A stretch of 32,683 nt of DNA from Lachnospiraceae bacterium (GTDB lineage: Bacteria; Bacillota; Clostridia; Lachnospirales; Lachnospiraceae). Of the stretch, positions 1-8,000 are shown one piece after another. The DNA lies in contig VSND01000048.1 of the NCBI GenBank assembly GCA_009774145.1, positions 1-32,683 of the forward strand. The letters run 5' to 3'. Every line of letters begins with the position of its first letter. Within the stretch, counting starts at the first letter, position 1. The notes beneath the pieces were generated by a model. The model was given only the letters and a program-made list of their open reading frames with translations. It did not search any database and was not told where the DNA came from. The position numbers and the translations under genes are program-made.

Positions 1-5
1 CCACT

Positions 6-68
6 GCGACTTCCAGTCGCTAAACGGCGGTCTTTAGACCGCGATAACCCACCGGCTTTAGCCGGTGG
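6..68. repeat. cluster of three hairpins, possible IS200/IS605-type element end
   Basis: Three perfect inverted repeats follow each other: gcgac/gtcgc (6-20), gcggtc/gaccgc (27-42) and ccaccggc/gccggtgg (49-68). The last two share a TTTA loop. Stacked short GC-rich hairpins next to the window edge are typical of the subterminal ends of IS200/IS605 elements, and of the scaffold part of TnpB guide RNAs, but no tnpA or tnpB is visible because the window starts here. REP-like elements are an alternative. Between the hairpins and the tRNA (69-274) only a 28-codon open frame at 101-187 is seen, and I do not recognise it. Confidence 0.4.
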
Positions 69-274
69 TCGTTAAGTGCCGGATGTAATAGATAAAATCT
101 ATGGAAGCGCTGCTTACGGATCATCAGCTGCGAAAAGTGATCACTGATAACGCAGCCGATATCGCGTCGATGGATATTAAGGCGTGATCATTGGCTGAAA
201 ATCGGGTATACTGACAGATTTTGCTTTGATGAACAGAGAGTATATAGCAGTGATTGCCGGGATTTTGACAAAAG

Positions 275-362
275 CGGAGACGGTGGGATTCGAACCCACG
301 TGCCGGTTGCCCGACAACTTGATTTCGAGTCAAGCTCGTTATGGCCACTTCGATACGTCTCC
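275..362 (-). tRNA. tRNA-Ser (anticodon CGA)
   Basis: The minus strand folds as a complete class II tRNA of 88 nt. The acceptor stem GGAGACG/CGTCTCC is followed by discriminator G, and CCA is not encoded. The anticodon arm is CTTGA-CTCGAAA-TCAAG, giving anticodon CGA for the UCG serine codon. A long variable arm lies between the anticodon and T arms, as expected for tRNA-Ser, and the T arm carries GTTCGAATC. Confidence 0.96.
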
Positions 363-372
363 GTACCCTGCT

Positions 373-401
373 ATTCTATCACACATTTCCCATGAATGCA
401 A
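373..401 (-). promoter_or_regulatory. sigma-A-type promoter for the tRNA-Ser gene
   Basis: Read on the minus strand, TTGCAT (plus 396-401) and TAGAAT (plus 373-378) are separated by exactly 17 bases. The -10 ends 10 bases before the mature tRNA 5' end. Confidence 0.65.
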
Positions 402-467
402 ATCCTAATTTTTTTCTCTTTATTTTTAGTGGTTTTTTAGAGTATGGACGATTTTTGAAATGTTTTC

Positions 468-496
468 TTGTAAAAAGTGTACAGGTTCTGTATAAT
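468..496 (+). promoter_or_regulatory. sigma-A promoter for the OPT transporter operon
   Basis: TTGTAA (468-473) and a perfect TATAAT (491-496) are separated by 17 bases. The predicted transcript would have a leader of about 70 nt before the start codon at 574. Confidence 0.8.
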
Positions 497-573
497 ATAA
501 CTCATATCACCGGAGAAAGGCAGGTTCGTGCCGCCTGGTGAGAGACTATTATTAAATTAAGGGAGAAAAAGAC

Positions 574-2472
574 ATGAACGAAAACAAAGAGTTCAAACCG
601 TATGTTCCTGCGGAAAAGATCACGCCGGAATTTACAGTCACCTCGATCATCATGGGTATCATTCTGGCGATCGTATTCGGAGCTGCCAATGCATATCTTG
701 GCCTTCGGGTTGGTATGACCGTGTCTGCATCCATACCGGCAGCCGTTATTTCCATGGGTGTGATCCGCGTGATCATGAAGAAGAATTCCATCCTGGAGAG
801 CAATATGGTTCAGACGACCGGCTCGGCCGGTGAGTCTCTGGCAGCCGGTGCGATCTTTACCATGCCTGCACTGTTTCTGTGGGCGGAAGAAGGTCTGTGC
901 GATATGCCGGGCCTTGTGGAGATCACGCTGATTGCACTGTGCGGCGGTATCCTGGGCGTCCTTTTCATGATTCCGCTCCGGAATGCGCTGATTGTAAAAG
1001 AGCATGCAACGCTTCTGTATCCGGAAGGTACCGCATGTGCGGAGGTCCTTCTTGCAGGAGAGGAAGGCGGTGCCAATGCGTCCACGGTCTTCAGCGGTAT
1101 GGGGCTTGCGGCGATTTTCAAGCTTGTAGTAGATGGTTTCAAAGTCATACCTGCCGATGTGGCAGCAGAATTCAGGGCTTTTAAAGGCGAGCTTGGCATG
1201 GAGGTCTATCCGGCGCTGCTGGGTGTGGGCTATATCGTGGGTCCGAGAATCGCATCCTTCATGTTCGTAGGTTCCCTGTTCGGCTGGATGGTTCTGATTC
1301 CGCTTATCTGTCTGTTTGGAGCGGATACCTGGATGTATCCGGCAGATGCGGGCGTCACCATCGGCCAGCTCTATGCAGGAGGCGGGGCATCCAGTATCTG
1401 GGGCTCTTATGTAAGATATATCGGGGCAGGAGCGATCGCCACCGGCGGTATTATCTCACTGATCAAGTCTCTTCCGCTGATTATCACGACTTTCCGCGAT
1501 TCCATGAAGAGCATGAAAGGGAGCAGAAGCACCGGTAATGCAAGAACAGCGCAGGACCTTCCGATGAATTTTGTGCTGATCGGCATTGCAGCGATGATCC
1601 TGATTATCTGGCTGGTTCCGGCGATCCCGGTAAATTTTCTCGGCGCAGTGATCATTGTCGTCTTCGGTTTCTTCTTTGCAACGGTTTCCTCCCGTATGGT
1701 GGGGCTCATCGGAAGCTCCAATAACCCGGTTTCCGGTATGGCGATTGCAACGCTTCTGATCGCAACCATCGCCATCAAGGCATCCGGGGACAGCGGAATT
1801 ACCGGTATGACAGGGGCGATTGCCATCGGTTCCGTTATCTGTATCGTAGCTGCGATTGCAGGCGATACCTCTCAGGATCTGAAGACCGGTTTCCTGCTTG
1901 GCGCGACACCGAGGAAACAGCAGATCGGTGAGCTGATCGGCGTTGTGGCTTCCGGACTTGCCATCGGCGGTGTGCTGTATCTTCTGAATACGGCATACGG
2001 CTATGGCGGTACAGAAGTACCGGCCCCGCAGGCGACTCTGATGAAGATGATCGTGGAAGGAATCATGGGCGGCAATCTTCCGTGGAATCTGGTATTTATC
2101 GGAGTGTTTATGGCGATCGGTCTGGAGATTCTTCGGATTCCGGTTATGCCTTTTGCCATCGGACTGTATCTTCCGATCTATCTGAATGCAACGATCATGA
2201 TCGGCGGTGTGGTCCGCATGCTGATGGACGGCAGGAAGAATGTGGATGAGAAGACGAAAGAGCGTCAGTCTACGGACGGAACCCTGTACTGTGCCGGAAT
2301 GATCGCAGGAGAAGGACTGGTGGGTATCGCACTGGCGATTCTGACGGTCTTCGGCATCAGCCTGGATCTGTCCGGAAAAGTGAATCTGGGGAATGTCGGC
2401 GGCGTGGTGCTGATGGTGCTGATGACCCTGAGTCTGCTTAAATTCTCTCTGTGGAAGAAACAGAAGAGCTGA
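574..2472 (+). CDS. OPT family oligopeptide transporter
   Basis: A 632-residue, highly hydrophobic polytopic membrane protein of the oligopeptide transporter (OPT) family, which imports small peptides or, in some branches, metal chelates using ion gradients. The N-terminal family signature is clear at about residues 36-60 (GAANAYLGLRVGMTVSASIP), followed by the VQTTGSAGES segment near 80, and the length fits bacterial OPT proteins. A Shine-Dalgarno gggag precedes ATG 574. The stop overlaps the start of the PqqD-like gene by one base (TGATG), so the two are probably translated together. The substrate cannot be read from sequence. Confidence in the family is high; whether it moves peptides or chelates is open. 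Confidence 0.93.
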   Translation: MNENKEFKPYVPAEKITPEFTVTSIIMGIILAIVFGAANAYLGLRVGMTVSASIPAAVISMGVIRVIMKKNSILESNMVQTTGSAGESLAAGAIFTMPALFLWAEEGLCDMPGLVEITLIALCGGILGVLFMIPLRNALIVKEHATLLYPEGTACAEVLLAGEEGGANASTVFSGMGLAAIFKLVVDGFKVIPADVAAEFRAFKGELGMEVYPALLGVGYIVGPRIASFMFVGSLFGWMVLIPLICLFGADTWMYPADAGVTIGQLYAGGGASSIWGSYVRYIGAGAIATGGIISLIKSLPLIITTFRDSMKSMKGSRSTGNARTAQDLPMNFVLIGIAAMILIIWLVPAIPVNFLGAVIIVVFGFFFATVSSRMVGLIGSSNNPVSGMAIATLLIATIAIKASGDSGITGMTGAIAIGSVICIVAAIAGDTSQDLKTGFLLGATPRKQQIGELIGVVASGLAIGGVLYLLNTAYGYGGTEVPAPQATLMKMIVEGIMGGNLPWNLVFIGVFMAIGLEILRIPVMPFAIGLYLPIYLNATIMIGGVVRMLMDGRKNVDEKTKERQSTDGTLYCAGMIAGEGLVGIALAILTVFGISLDLSGKVNLGNVGGVVLMVLMTLSLLKFSLWKKQKS

Positions 2473-2819
2473 TGGGCAGAAAAAAGCGGCAGAAAAATTA
2501 TCTGGATCTGGTTCCCGAGAGGGCAAAACAGATTATATGGGAAACAGATGAAGACGGTATGGTGGTTCTTCAGGTGGAAAATACAGGTGTATTTAATCGA
2601 ATTGCCCAGAAGGTGTTTGGACGTCCGAAGTATACGAACGTACATATGGACAAGTACGGGAGTTTTCTATGGCCTCTGATCGACGGGAAGAAAACCGTGA
2701 TGGAGCTGGCAGAACTTGAGAAAGAAGCTTTTGGGGAAGAGGCGGAGCCTCTGTATCCGCGGATTGTGAAATATTTCCAGATCGTGGAGAGCTATCATTT
2801 TATCAGATTTAAAAACTGA
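2472..2819 (+). CDS. PqqD family small protein coupled to the OPT transporter
   Basis: A 115-residue protein with PqqD-like features: a DEDGMVVLQVENTG strand pair, a GSFLWPLIDGKKTVMELAE helix-turn-helix-like segment, then an amphipathic C-terminal helix. The family usually binds precursor peptides for radical SAM enzymes, but no radical SAM gene or precursor peptide is nearby. ATG 2472 is preferred to an in-frame GTG at 2451, because it overlaps the transporter stop as TGATG and gives a typical length. A terminator follows, so the operon appears to be these two genes only. A role as a peptide-handling partner of the transporter is inference. Confidence 0.8.
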   Translation: MGRKKRQKNYLDLVPERAKQIIWETDEDGMVVLQVENTGVFNRIAQKVFGRPKYTNVHMDKYGSFLWPLIDGKKTVMELAELEKEAFGEEAEPLYPRIVKYFQIVESYHFIRFKN

Positions 2820-2858
2820 CCTGGAACTGCCGTAAAAACAGGCAGTCTGAAGCGATGG

Positions 2859-2895
2859 GGAGATGCGGTCCGGACAGGCTGCATCTTCCTTTTTT
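2859..2895 (+). terminator. intrinsic terminator after the OPT-PqqD operon
   Basis: The arms ggagatgc (2859-2866) and gcatcttcc (2881-2889) pair with one bulge and are followed at once by six T (2890-2895). A smaller hairpin, actgcc/ggcagt at 2826-2846, lies just upstream without a T run. Confidence 0.75.
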
Positions 2896-2970
2896 GGCTG
2901 CTGAACACAGGCAGGCGCCTGTACGGTAACGGCCGTAAACGGGGCAGAATACAGAACAGGGAGAAATGTA

Positions 2971-2999
2971 TTGTACACAGACAGATTTCCCTGTATAAT
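2971..2999 (+). promoter_or_regulatory. sigma-A promoter for apbE
   Basis: TTGTAC (2971-2976) and TATAAT (2994-2999) are separated by 17 bases, giving a leader of about 70 nt before ATG 3077. Confidence 0.75.
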
Positions 3000-3076
3000 A
3001 CAGAGCATGGTTATCCGGGTCAGGGTATCATACCAGGAATGCAGAGAAAGACAGTTGTAATACAGGGTTACAGATT

Positions 3077-4120
3077 ATGAGCAGACAGACATTGTTTAAA
3101 GTTTTCGGAATGATATTTGCAGGGATTCTTGCAGGATGTTTTTTCCGTTTCCATATGAATGAACGGAAGCAGTCCTGCACAGAACAGCTTTTTGCCATGG
3201 ATACGTTTATGACCTTTACCGCTTGTGGACGGGACTGTGAGGAGGCGGTAGAGGAAGCCATTTGGGAGGTGCGGCGTCTGGATGCGCTGTGGTCGACCGG
3301 CAGCGCGGACAGCGAGGTGTCCAGGGTCAACGCATCCGGCAGCGGAGAATTATCAGAAGACAGCAGGGTTCTTCTGGAGAGGGCTCTGGAAATCCATAAA
3401 GAGACCGGCGGCCTGTTTGATCCGACGATCTATCCTCTGATGCAGTTATGGGGGTTTCCGACACAGGAATATCATGTTCCGACGGATGCAGAGCTGAGGG
3501 AGGCGCTCTCTTTGGTGGATGCATCCAAAGTGCAGTACGACGGTGCGTCAGTCACATTGGAGGAAAAGCAGAAGATCGACTTTGGCGGGATTGCCAAAGG
3601 ATATACTTCGGCACGGATCATGGAGATTTTCCGTTCCCATGGGATCCGGTCCGGGATGGTGTCTCTTGGAGGAAATGTGCAGACCATCGGAAAGAAGCCG
3701 GATGGCACAAGGTGGCAGATCGGGATTCAGGATCCGGACAGTACGCAGGGCGAAGTACTGGCTGTGGTGGAGGCGGAAGACCAGGCGGTCATCACGTCAG
3801 GAGGATATGAGCGGTATTTTGAAGAGGATGGAAATACTTATATCCACATCATTGACCCGCGGACCGGATATCCGGCGGACGGGGATCTGAAGTCTGTGAC
3901 GATCGTCTCCGGGGACGGGACGCTGGCAGATGCCCTGTCCACCTCTCTGTATATCATGGGATATGACGGCGCGGTAGAATACTGGAAGGCGCACAGCGAA
4001 GCATTTGACATGGTGCTGGTTACGGATCAGGGAGCGCTGTATGTGACCGAAGGGCTCCGGGACAGGTTCCGTTCAGAGACGGATCCTGTCATTTTGAACA
4101 GGGACTTGTCATGCTTTTAA
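3077..4120 (+). CDS. apbE: ApbE-type FAD:protein FMN transferase, lipoprotein
   Basis: A 347-residue ApbE family enzyme, which attaches FMN from FAD to a threonine or serine of extracytoplasmic flavoproteins, using Mg2+. The N-terminus is a lipoprotein signal ending in the lipobox LAGC with Cys21, so it is anchored outside the membrane. Family motifs are in order: IDFGGIAKGY (167-176), SLGGN (196-200), HIIDPRTGYPA (257-267) and the acidic metal-binding segment TLADALST (282-289). ATG 3077 has only a weak ribosome binding site, but it supplies the basic n-region of the signal peptide. The gene has its own promoter. No obvious flavinylated partner (RnfG/D, NqrB/C or FMN-bind protein) lies in the window. 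Its 3' end overlaps the convergent rqcH by four bases. Confidence 0.93.
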   Translation: MSRQTLFKVFGMIFAGILAGCFFRFHMNERKQSCTEQLFAMDTFMTFTACGRDCEEAVEEAIWEVRRLDALWSTGSADSEVSRVNASGSGELSEDSRVLLERALEIHKETGGLFDPTIYPLMQLWGFPTQEYHVPTDAELREALSLVDASKVQYDGASVTLEEKQKIDFGGIAKGYTSARIMEIFRSHGIRSGMVSLGGNVQTIGKKPDGTRWQIGIQDPDSTQGEVLAVVEAEDQAVITSGGYERYFEEDGNTYIHIIDPRTGYPADGDLKSVTIVSGDGTLADALSTSLYIMGYDGAVEYWKAHSEAFDMVLVTDQGALYVTEGLRDRFRSETDPVILNRDLSCF

Positions 4121-5853
4121 GCCTGTCGGATTCCGGAGATGTCCGAATCGATCATCATGGAGTAATTGGTATAGTAGACTACAAATCCCGGTCTGGAGCC
4201 GTTGGGTTTTTTCACATGTTTTTTCTCCACATAGTCGATTTCCACTTTGTCGGCTCCCCGGTTGCTGGAATAGTAGGCGGCCAGCCGTGCAGCTTCTTCG
4301 AAAGTAGTGTCCGGCAGTTCGCCGCCGTTTGTCTGAACGATCACATGGGAACCGGGTGCGCCTTTTGCGTGAAACCACCAGTCATTTCCCCTGGCAGTCT
4401 GGAAGGTCAGCTCTTCGTTCTGCAGGTTGTTCTTTCCCACATACATGTGATAGCCGTCGCTGGAGATGTAGTGGAAGGGTTTTGAAGTGATCTTCGGGCG
4501 TTTGCTGCCCGGGTTCCGTTTCCGGATATAACCGGACTGCATGAGCTCTTCCTTGATCTGGACCAGATCCTCTTCCTGAAGTGCGATATCCAGCGCAGTC
4601 TGGACGGAGCGCAGATGTTCGACTTCGGAACCGGTCTCTTCCAGAAGCTTTGTAACGGCTTCGCAGGTTCTTTTTAACTTTCCGTATTTGTCAAAATATT
4701 TTTTGGCATTTTCCTGTACCGGAATCTGAGGGTCCAGAGGGATCGTGACCATTTCCCCGGTATAATAATTCAGCGCTTCAAAGCTTTTGCTGCCCGGCTC
4801 GACTCCATATCCGTAGGTGTTGATCAGTTCGCCGTAGATCCGGTATTTTTCCCGTTTTTCCGTGTCTTTCAGCTGTTTTGCCTGCAGGTCGTATTTTTTT
4901 ATGTTCCGTTCCAGAGCCGTCTGCACGATCCGGCGCAGATCCGTGGATTTCTGCCGGATGCGGGTCAGTGTATTCTTCTCCGCATAATACCGTTCCAGCA
5001 GGCCGGAGACAGAGGAGAAAGTTTCTTTTCGGCAGTGTTCATAGACCGTGAGCGGGAGACAGGAAAATTCCACCGGCGTTTTCCCGTCGTAATAGATCAC
5101 AGGCTCATACGCTCCGGAGCGGACCGGAGCCAGAAACCGGGTAAAGGTCCGGTACAGATGGATCAGTTCCGCCTGTTCATAAGAATTCGCCGCCCGGTCG
5201 GAATCCAGAGAAGCCTGGGCGCAGATCTCTTCCGCGGCGACGGGACTCAGGCCGGTGAGAGAGGTGTAGAGCGCTTTGGAAAGCTTTGCTGCTTTTTTAC
5301 GGATCAGTGCGGTAAAGTTCTCCTCTGTGATTCCGAGGGGATCGGCTTTTTCCTGTGTGTCCGGAATAAAATATGCCCGTCCGGGCAGAACTTCCCGGAC
5401 CGAACTCATCTGGGCGGATACATGCTTGATGCTGTCGATGATCTGATCGGTATCCGAACAGAAGATAATATTGCTGTGCTTTCCCATGATCTCCACGACC
5501 AGATATTTCCGGCACAGATCGCCCAGCTCATCCAGATGCTCGATCTCAAACCGCAGGATTCGCTCGAGGGAAGGCTGTGTGACGGACAGGATCCGTCCTC
5601 CGCTGATGTGTTTCCGAAGCAGCATACAGAAGTTCGGCGCCGTCATGGGGCCGGGTTTGTTTGCTCCTGTCAGATAGACAAGCGGCAGGCCTGCGCTTGC
5701 CGAGAGGAGAAGCCGGAAATTTCCTTCTCTGGATTTTACCGTCAGCAGAAGTTCGTCGGCTTCCGGCTGTGCGATCTTCGAGATCCGTCCGCCCGTCAGT
5801 TTTTCCTGTAATTCATGCGCCATACACGCAATCGTAATGCCGTCAAATGCCAT
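4117..5853 (-). CDS. rqcH: Rqc2 homolog RqcH (NFACT family)
   Basis: A 578-residue NFACT protein, formerly called fibronectin-binding protein FbpA. Its characterised homologs bind stalled 50S-peptidyl-tRNA complexes and direct C-terminal alanine tailing for degradation. The NFACT-N domain starts at MAFDGITIACM. A helical coiled-coil region covers roughly 290-450, and the NFACT-R domain carries the signature FHAKGAPGSHVI (494-505). The conserved Asp-Arg pair of the N domain appears here as Glu97-Arg98. The gene converges on apbE and the two share a TTAA at their stops, with no terminator visible between them, so transcripts may overlap. It diverges from yicC across 294 bp; I found no convincing promoter for it there. 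Confidence 0.93.
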   Translation of the reverse strand: MAFDGITIACMAHELQEKLTGGRISKIAQPEADELLLTVKSREGNFRLLLSASAGLPLVYLTGANKPGPMTAPNFCMLLRKHISGGRILSVTQPSLERILRFEIEHLDELGDLCRKYLVVEIMGKHSNIIFCSDTDQIIDSIKHVSAQMSSVREVLPGRAYFIPDTQEKADPLGITEENFTALIRKKAAKLSKALYTSLTGLSPVAAEEICAQASLDSDRAANSYEQAELIHLYRTFTRFLAPVRSGAYEPVIYYDGKTPVEFSCLPLTVYEHCRKETFSSVSGLLERYYAEKNTLTRIRQKSTDLRRIVQTALERNIKKYDLQAKQLKDTEKREKYRIYGELINTYGYGVEPGSKSFEALNYYTGEMVTIPLDPQIPVQENAKKYFDKYGKLKRTCEAVTKLLEETGSEVEHLRSVQTALDIALQEEDLVQIKEELMQSGYIRKRNPGSKRPKITSKPFHYISSDGYHMYVGKNNLQNEELTFQTARGNDWWFHAKGAPGSHVIVQTNGGELPDTTFEEAARLAAYYSSNRGADKVEIDYVEKKHVKKPNGSRPGFVVYYTNYSMMIDSDISGIRQA

Positions 5854-6066
5854 AATTATTTCATCTCCATTATATTTTCTGCCGCAAAGTTCTGATTACG
5901 GCAGCCGCTTTCGAATAACAAGGTTATAATTCGGTCTTTGTTCGCTGTTGCCCTGCGGTCTCTGCGCCGTTTGCAGAGCGTCCGGATGGCACAGATGTGA
6001 AACGTAATGTGAATCGGAACAGCAACGTCAATCTGCCGGACAACCGTTCTTCCCGTACCATTATAA

Positions 6067-6095
6067 TTGACAAGATTTAGAAAATCAACTATAAT
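6067..6095 (+). promoter_or_regulatory. consensus sigma-A promoter for the yicC-gmk-rpoZ-ptsI operon
   Basis: A perfect TTGACA (6067-6072) and a perfect TATAAT (6090-6095) are separated by 17 bases, which predicts strong constitutive transcription starting near 6102. Confidence 0.88.
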
Positions 6096-6147
6096 AGAAA
6101 CGATTACGGCGGACACATGCAGCGCCGGGTTGACGAGGATGATTGGT

Positions 6148-7026
6148 ATGATAAAAAGTATGACCGGCTTCGGCCGCTGTGAGGTTTCAGAAGGAGACCG
6201 GAAAATTACCGTTGAGATGAAATCCGTGAATCACCGTTATCTGGACGTGAGCATGAAGATGCCGAAGAAGCTGAACTTTTTCGATTCTTCGATCCGCGCC
6301 ATTCTGAAAAAATATATTCAGAGAGGAAAAGTGGATGTCTATATCAGTTATGAGGATTTGAGCGAAGGCAATGCATCGCTTACCTACCACCCGGGAATTG
6401 CCGCCCAGTATGTGGAATATTTCCGCCGGATGGAGGAGCAGTTCGGCCTGACGAATGATATACAGGTATCAGTCCTCGCGCGCTGTCCGGAGGTTCTTGT
6501 GATGGAAGAGCAGCAGGAGGATGAAAAGGAGATCTGGCATCTTCTGGAGCAGGCGGTACACGGGGCCTGCGAGAAGTTCGTGGAAGCGCGTGTCCATGAG
6601 GGAGAAGCGCTGAAGGACGACCTGATGCAGAAGCTGGATGAGATACTTGAGACGGTTGCATTTGTGGAGGAGCGTTTTCCGCAGATTCTTTCAGAGTACC
6701 GGGAGAAGCTCAGGGCAAAGGTACGGGAGCTGTTTGCAGATGCGCAGATTGATGAGAACCGGCTTGCAACGGAAGTAACCATATTTGCAGATAAGATTTG
6801 TGTAGATGAAGAGATCGTGCGGTTGAGAAGCCATGTGGAGGCCGTGAAGGCGGCGCTGGAGACCGGCGGAAGCATTGGGCGGAAGCTTGATTTTATTGCG
6901 CAGGAGATGAACCGGGAGGCGAATACAACACTGTCCAAGGCCAATGATCTGGAAGTGTCCAACCGTGCCATCGATCTGAAGACTGCCATTGAGAAGGTGC
7001 GCGAACAGATTCAGAATATAGAATAG
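6148..7026 (+). CDS. yicC: YicC/YloC family endoribonuclease
   Basis: A 292-residue YicC family protein with the standard N-terminus MIKSMTGFGR and the family segments VEMKSVNHRYLDVSMKMP near 30 and GSIGRKLDFIAQEMNREANT near 245. Family members are endoribonucleases, linked in enterobacteria to small RNA turnover. ATG 6148 is chosen because it gives the conserved N-terminus; an in-frame ATG lies three codons upstream. gmk begins eight bases after the stop. In many Firmicutes a remA (DUF370) gene lies between these two genes; it is absent here. Confidence 0.93.
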   Translation: MIKSMTGFGRCEVSEGDRKITVEMKSVNHRYLDVSMKMPKKLNFFDSSIRAILKKYIQRGKVDVYISYEDLSEGNASLTYHPGIAAQYVEYFRRMEEQFGLTNDIQVSVLARCPEVLVMEEQQEDEKEIWHLLEQAVHGACEKFVEARVHEGEALKDDLMQKLDEILETVAFVEERFPQILSEYREKLRAKVRELFADAQIDENRLATEVTIFADKICVDEEIVRLRSHVEAVKAALETGGSIGRKLDFIAQEMNREANTTLSKANDLEVSNRAIDLKTAIEKVREQIQNIE

Positions 7027-7034
7027 GATAGGAT

Positions 7035-7667
7035 ATGGCGAGAGAGGGAATATTGATTGTGGTATCCGGCTTTTCCGGCGCCGGAAAAGGTACGGTCATG
7101 AAAGAACTGACAGGCAGGTATGAGCAGTATGCGCTGTCTGTTTCGGCTACGACTCGTGATGCGAGGCCGGGAGAAGCAGAGGGAAGGGACTATTTTTTTA
7201 AAACCAGAGAAGCGTTTGAACAGATGATTGAAGAGGGCGCGCTGATTGAATATGCGTGCTATGTGGGAAATTATTATGGAACGCCGAAGGGCTATGTGGA
7301 GGAGATGCTTTCCAAAGGGAGAGACGTGATCCTGGAGATCGAGATCCAGGGGGCGCGCAAGATCCGGGAGCAGTTTCCGAACGCAGTGCTCCTGTTTGTG
7401 ACGACCAGAGACGCACAGGTGCTTCGGGAGCGTCTGGTAAAGAGGGGAACAGAGAGTCAGGAAGTGATCCTTCAGAGGCTTTTACGGGCAGTACAGGAGT
7501 CGGAGGGGATCGAAGAATATGATTATCTGGTGGTCAATGACCGGCTGGATGACTGTGTTGCCGAGATCCATTCCATTATTGAGAGCGAACACCGGAAGAT
7601 CCGTTATAATATGGAGCTTGTAAACAGAGTAAGAGAAGAACTGAGAAGCTTTTCGAAAGGAGAATGA
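7035..7667 (+). CDS. gmk: guanylate kinase
   Basis: A 210-residue guanylate kinase, converting GMP and ATP to GDP and ADP in the cytoplasm. The P-loop GFSGAGKG is at about 12-19. The GMP-binding lid follows as SATTRDARPGEAEGRDYFF, then LEIEIQGARKIREQF and VNDRLDDCVAEIHSII. Length is typical. It sits between yicC and rpoZ, only three bases before rpoZ, the usual Firmicutes order. Confidence 0.97.
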   Translation: MAREGILIVVSGFSGAGKGTVMKELTGRYEQYALSVSATTRDARPGEAEGRDYFFKTREAFEQMIEEGALIEYACYVGNYYGTPKGYVEEMLSKGRDVILEIEIQGARKIREQFPNAVLLFVTTRDAQVLRERLVKRGTESQEVILQRLLRAVQESEGIEEYDYLVVNDRLDDCVAEIHSIIESEHRKIRYNMELVNRVREELRSFSKGE

Positions 7668-7670
7668 TTT

Positions 7671-8000
7671 ATGCTACATCCGTCTTATACAGACTTAATG
7701 AGAACCATCAACAGCGAGGCAGAAGGTGATACGCCGACCGTAAACAGCAGGTACTCCATCGTTCTGGCGACAGCAAGGAGAGCAAGACAACTGATTGCAG
7801 GGGAGGAGGCATATGTAGGCAGCAAGGGAAAAAAACCGCTTTCCATAGCGGTGGAGGAAGTCAGCAAGGGGTTTGTGACGATTGAGCCGGAGACGGAGGC
7901 AGAAGAAACGGCAGAGGAACCGGGTGCAGCTGAGGTTTCTGCCGAAGAAGGCCTGGTGGAACATCAGGCGGATACTATGGATTGGGAGGAAGAGCAATGA
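7671..8000 (+). CDS. rpoZ: RNA polymerase omega subunit with acidic C-terminal tail
   Basis: A 109-residue omega subunit, which aids assembly and stability of RNA polymerase through the beta' subunit. The core signature NSRYSIVLATARRARQL (24-40) is present, followed by KPLSIAVEEV. After about residue 70 comes a tail rich in Glu and Ala and ending in DWEEEQ; such acidic tails are common but variable in clostridial omega. A strong aaaggag site precedes ATG 7671. The last four bases (ATGA) overlap the ptsI start, so translation of the two is likely coupled. Confidence 0.93.
   Translation: MLHPSYTDLMRTINSEAEGDTPTVNSRYSIVLATARRARQLIAGEEAYVGSKGKKPLSIAVEEVSKGFVTIEPETEAEETAEEPGAAEVSAEEGLVEHQADTMDWEEEQ

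Noticed and set aside
101..187. 28-codon open frame before the tRNA
   Set aside because: It lacks a ribosome binding site and any family resemblance I can name; it may be the tail of a disrupted gene but this cannot be supported.
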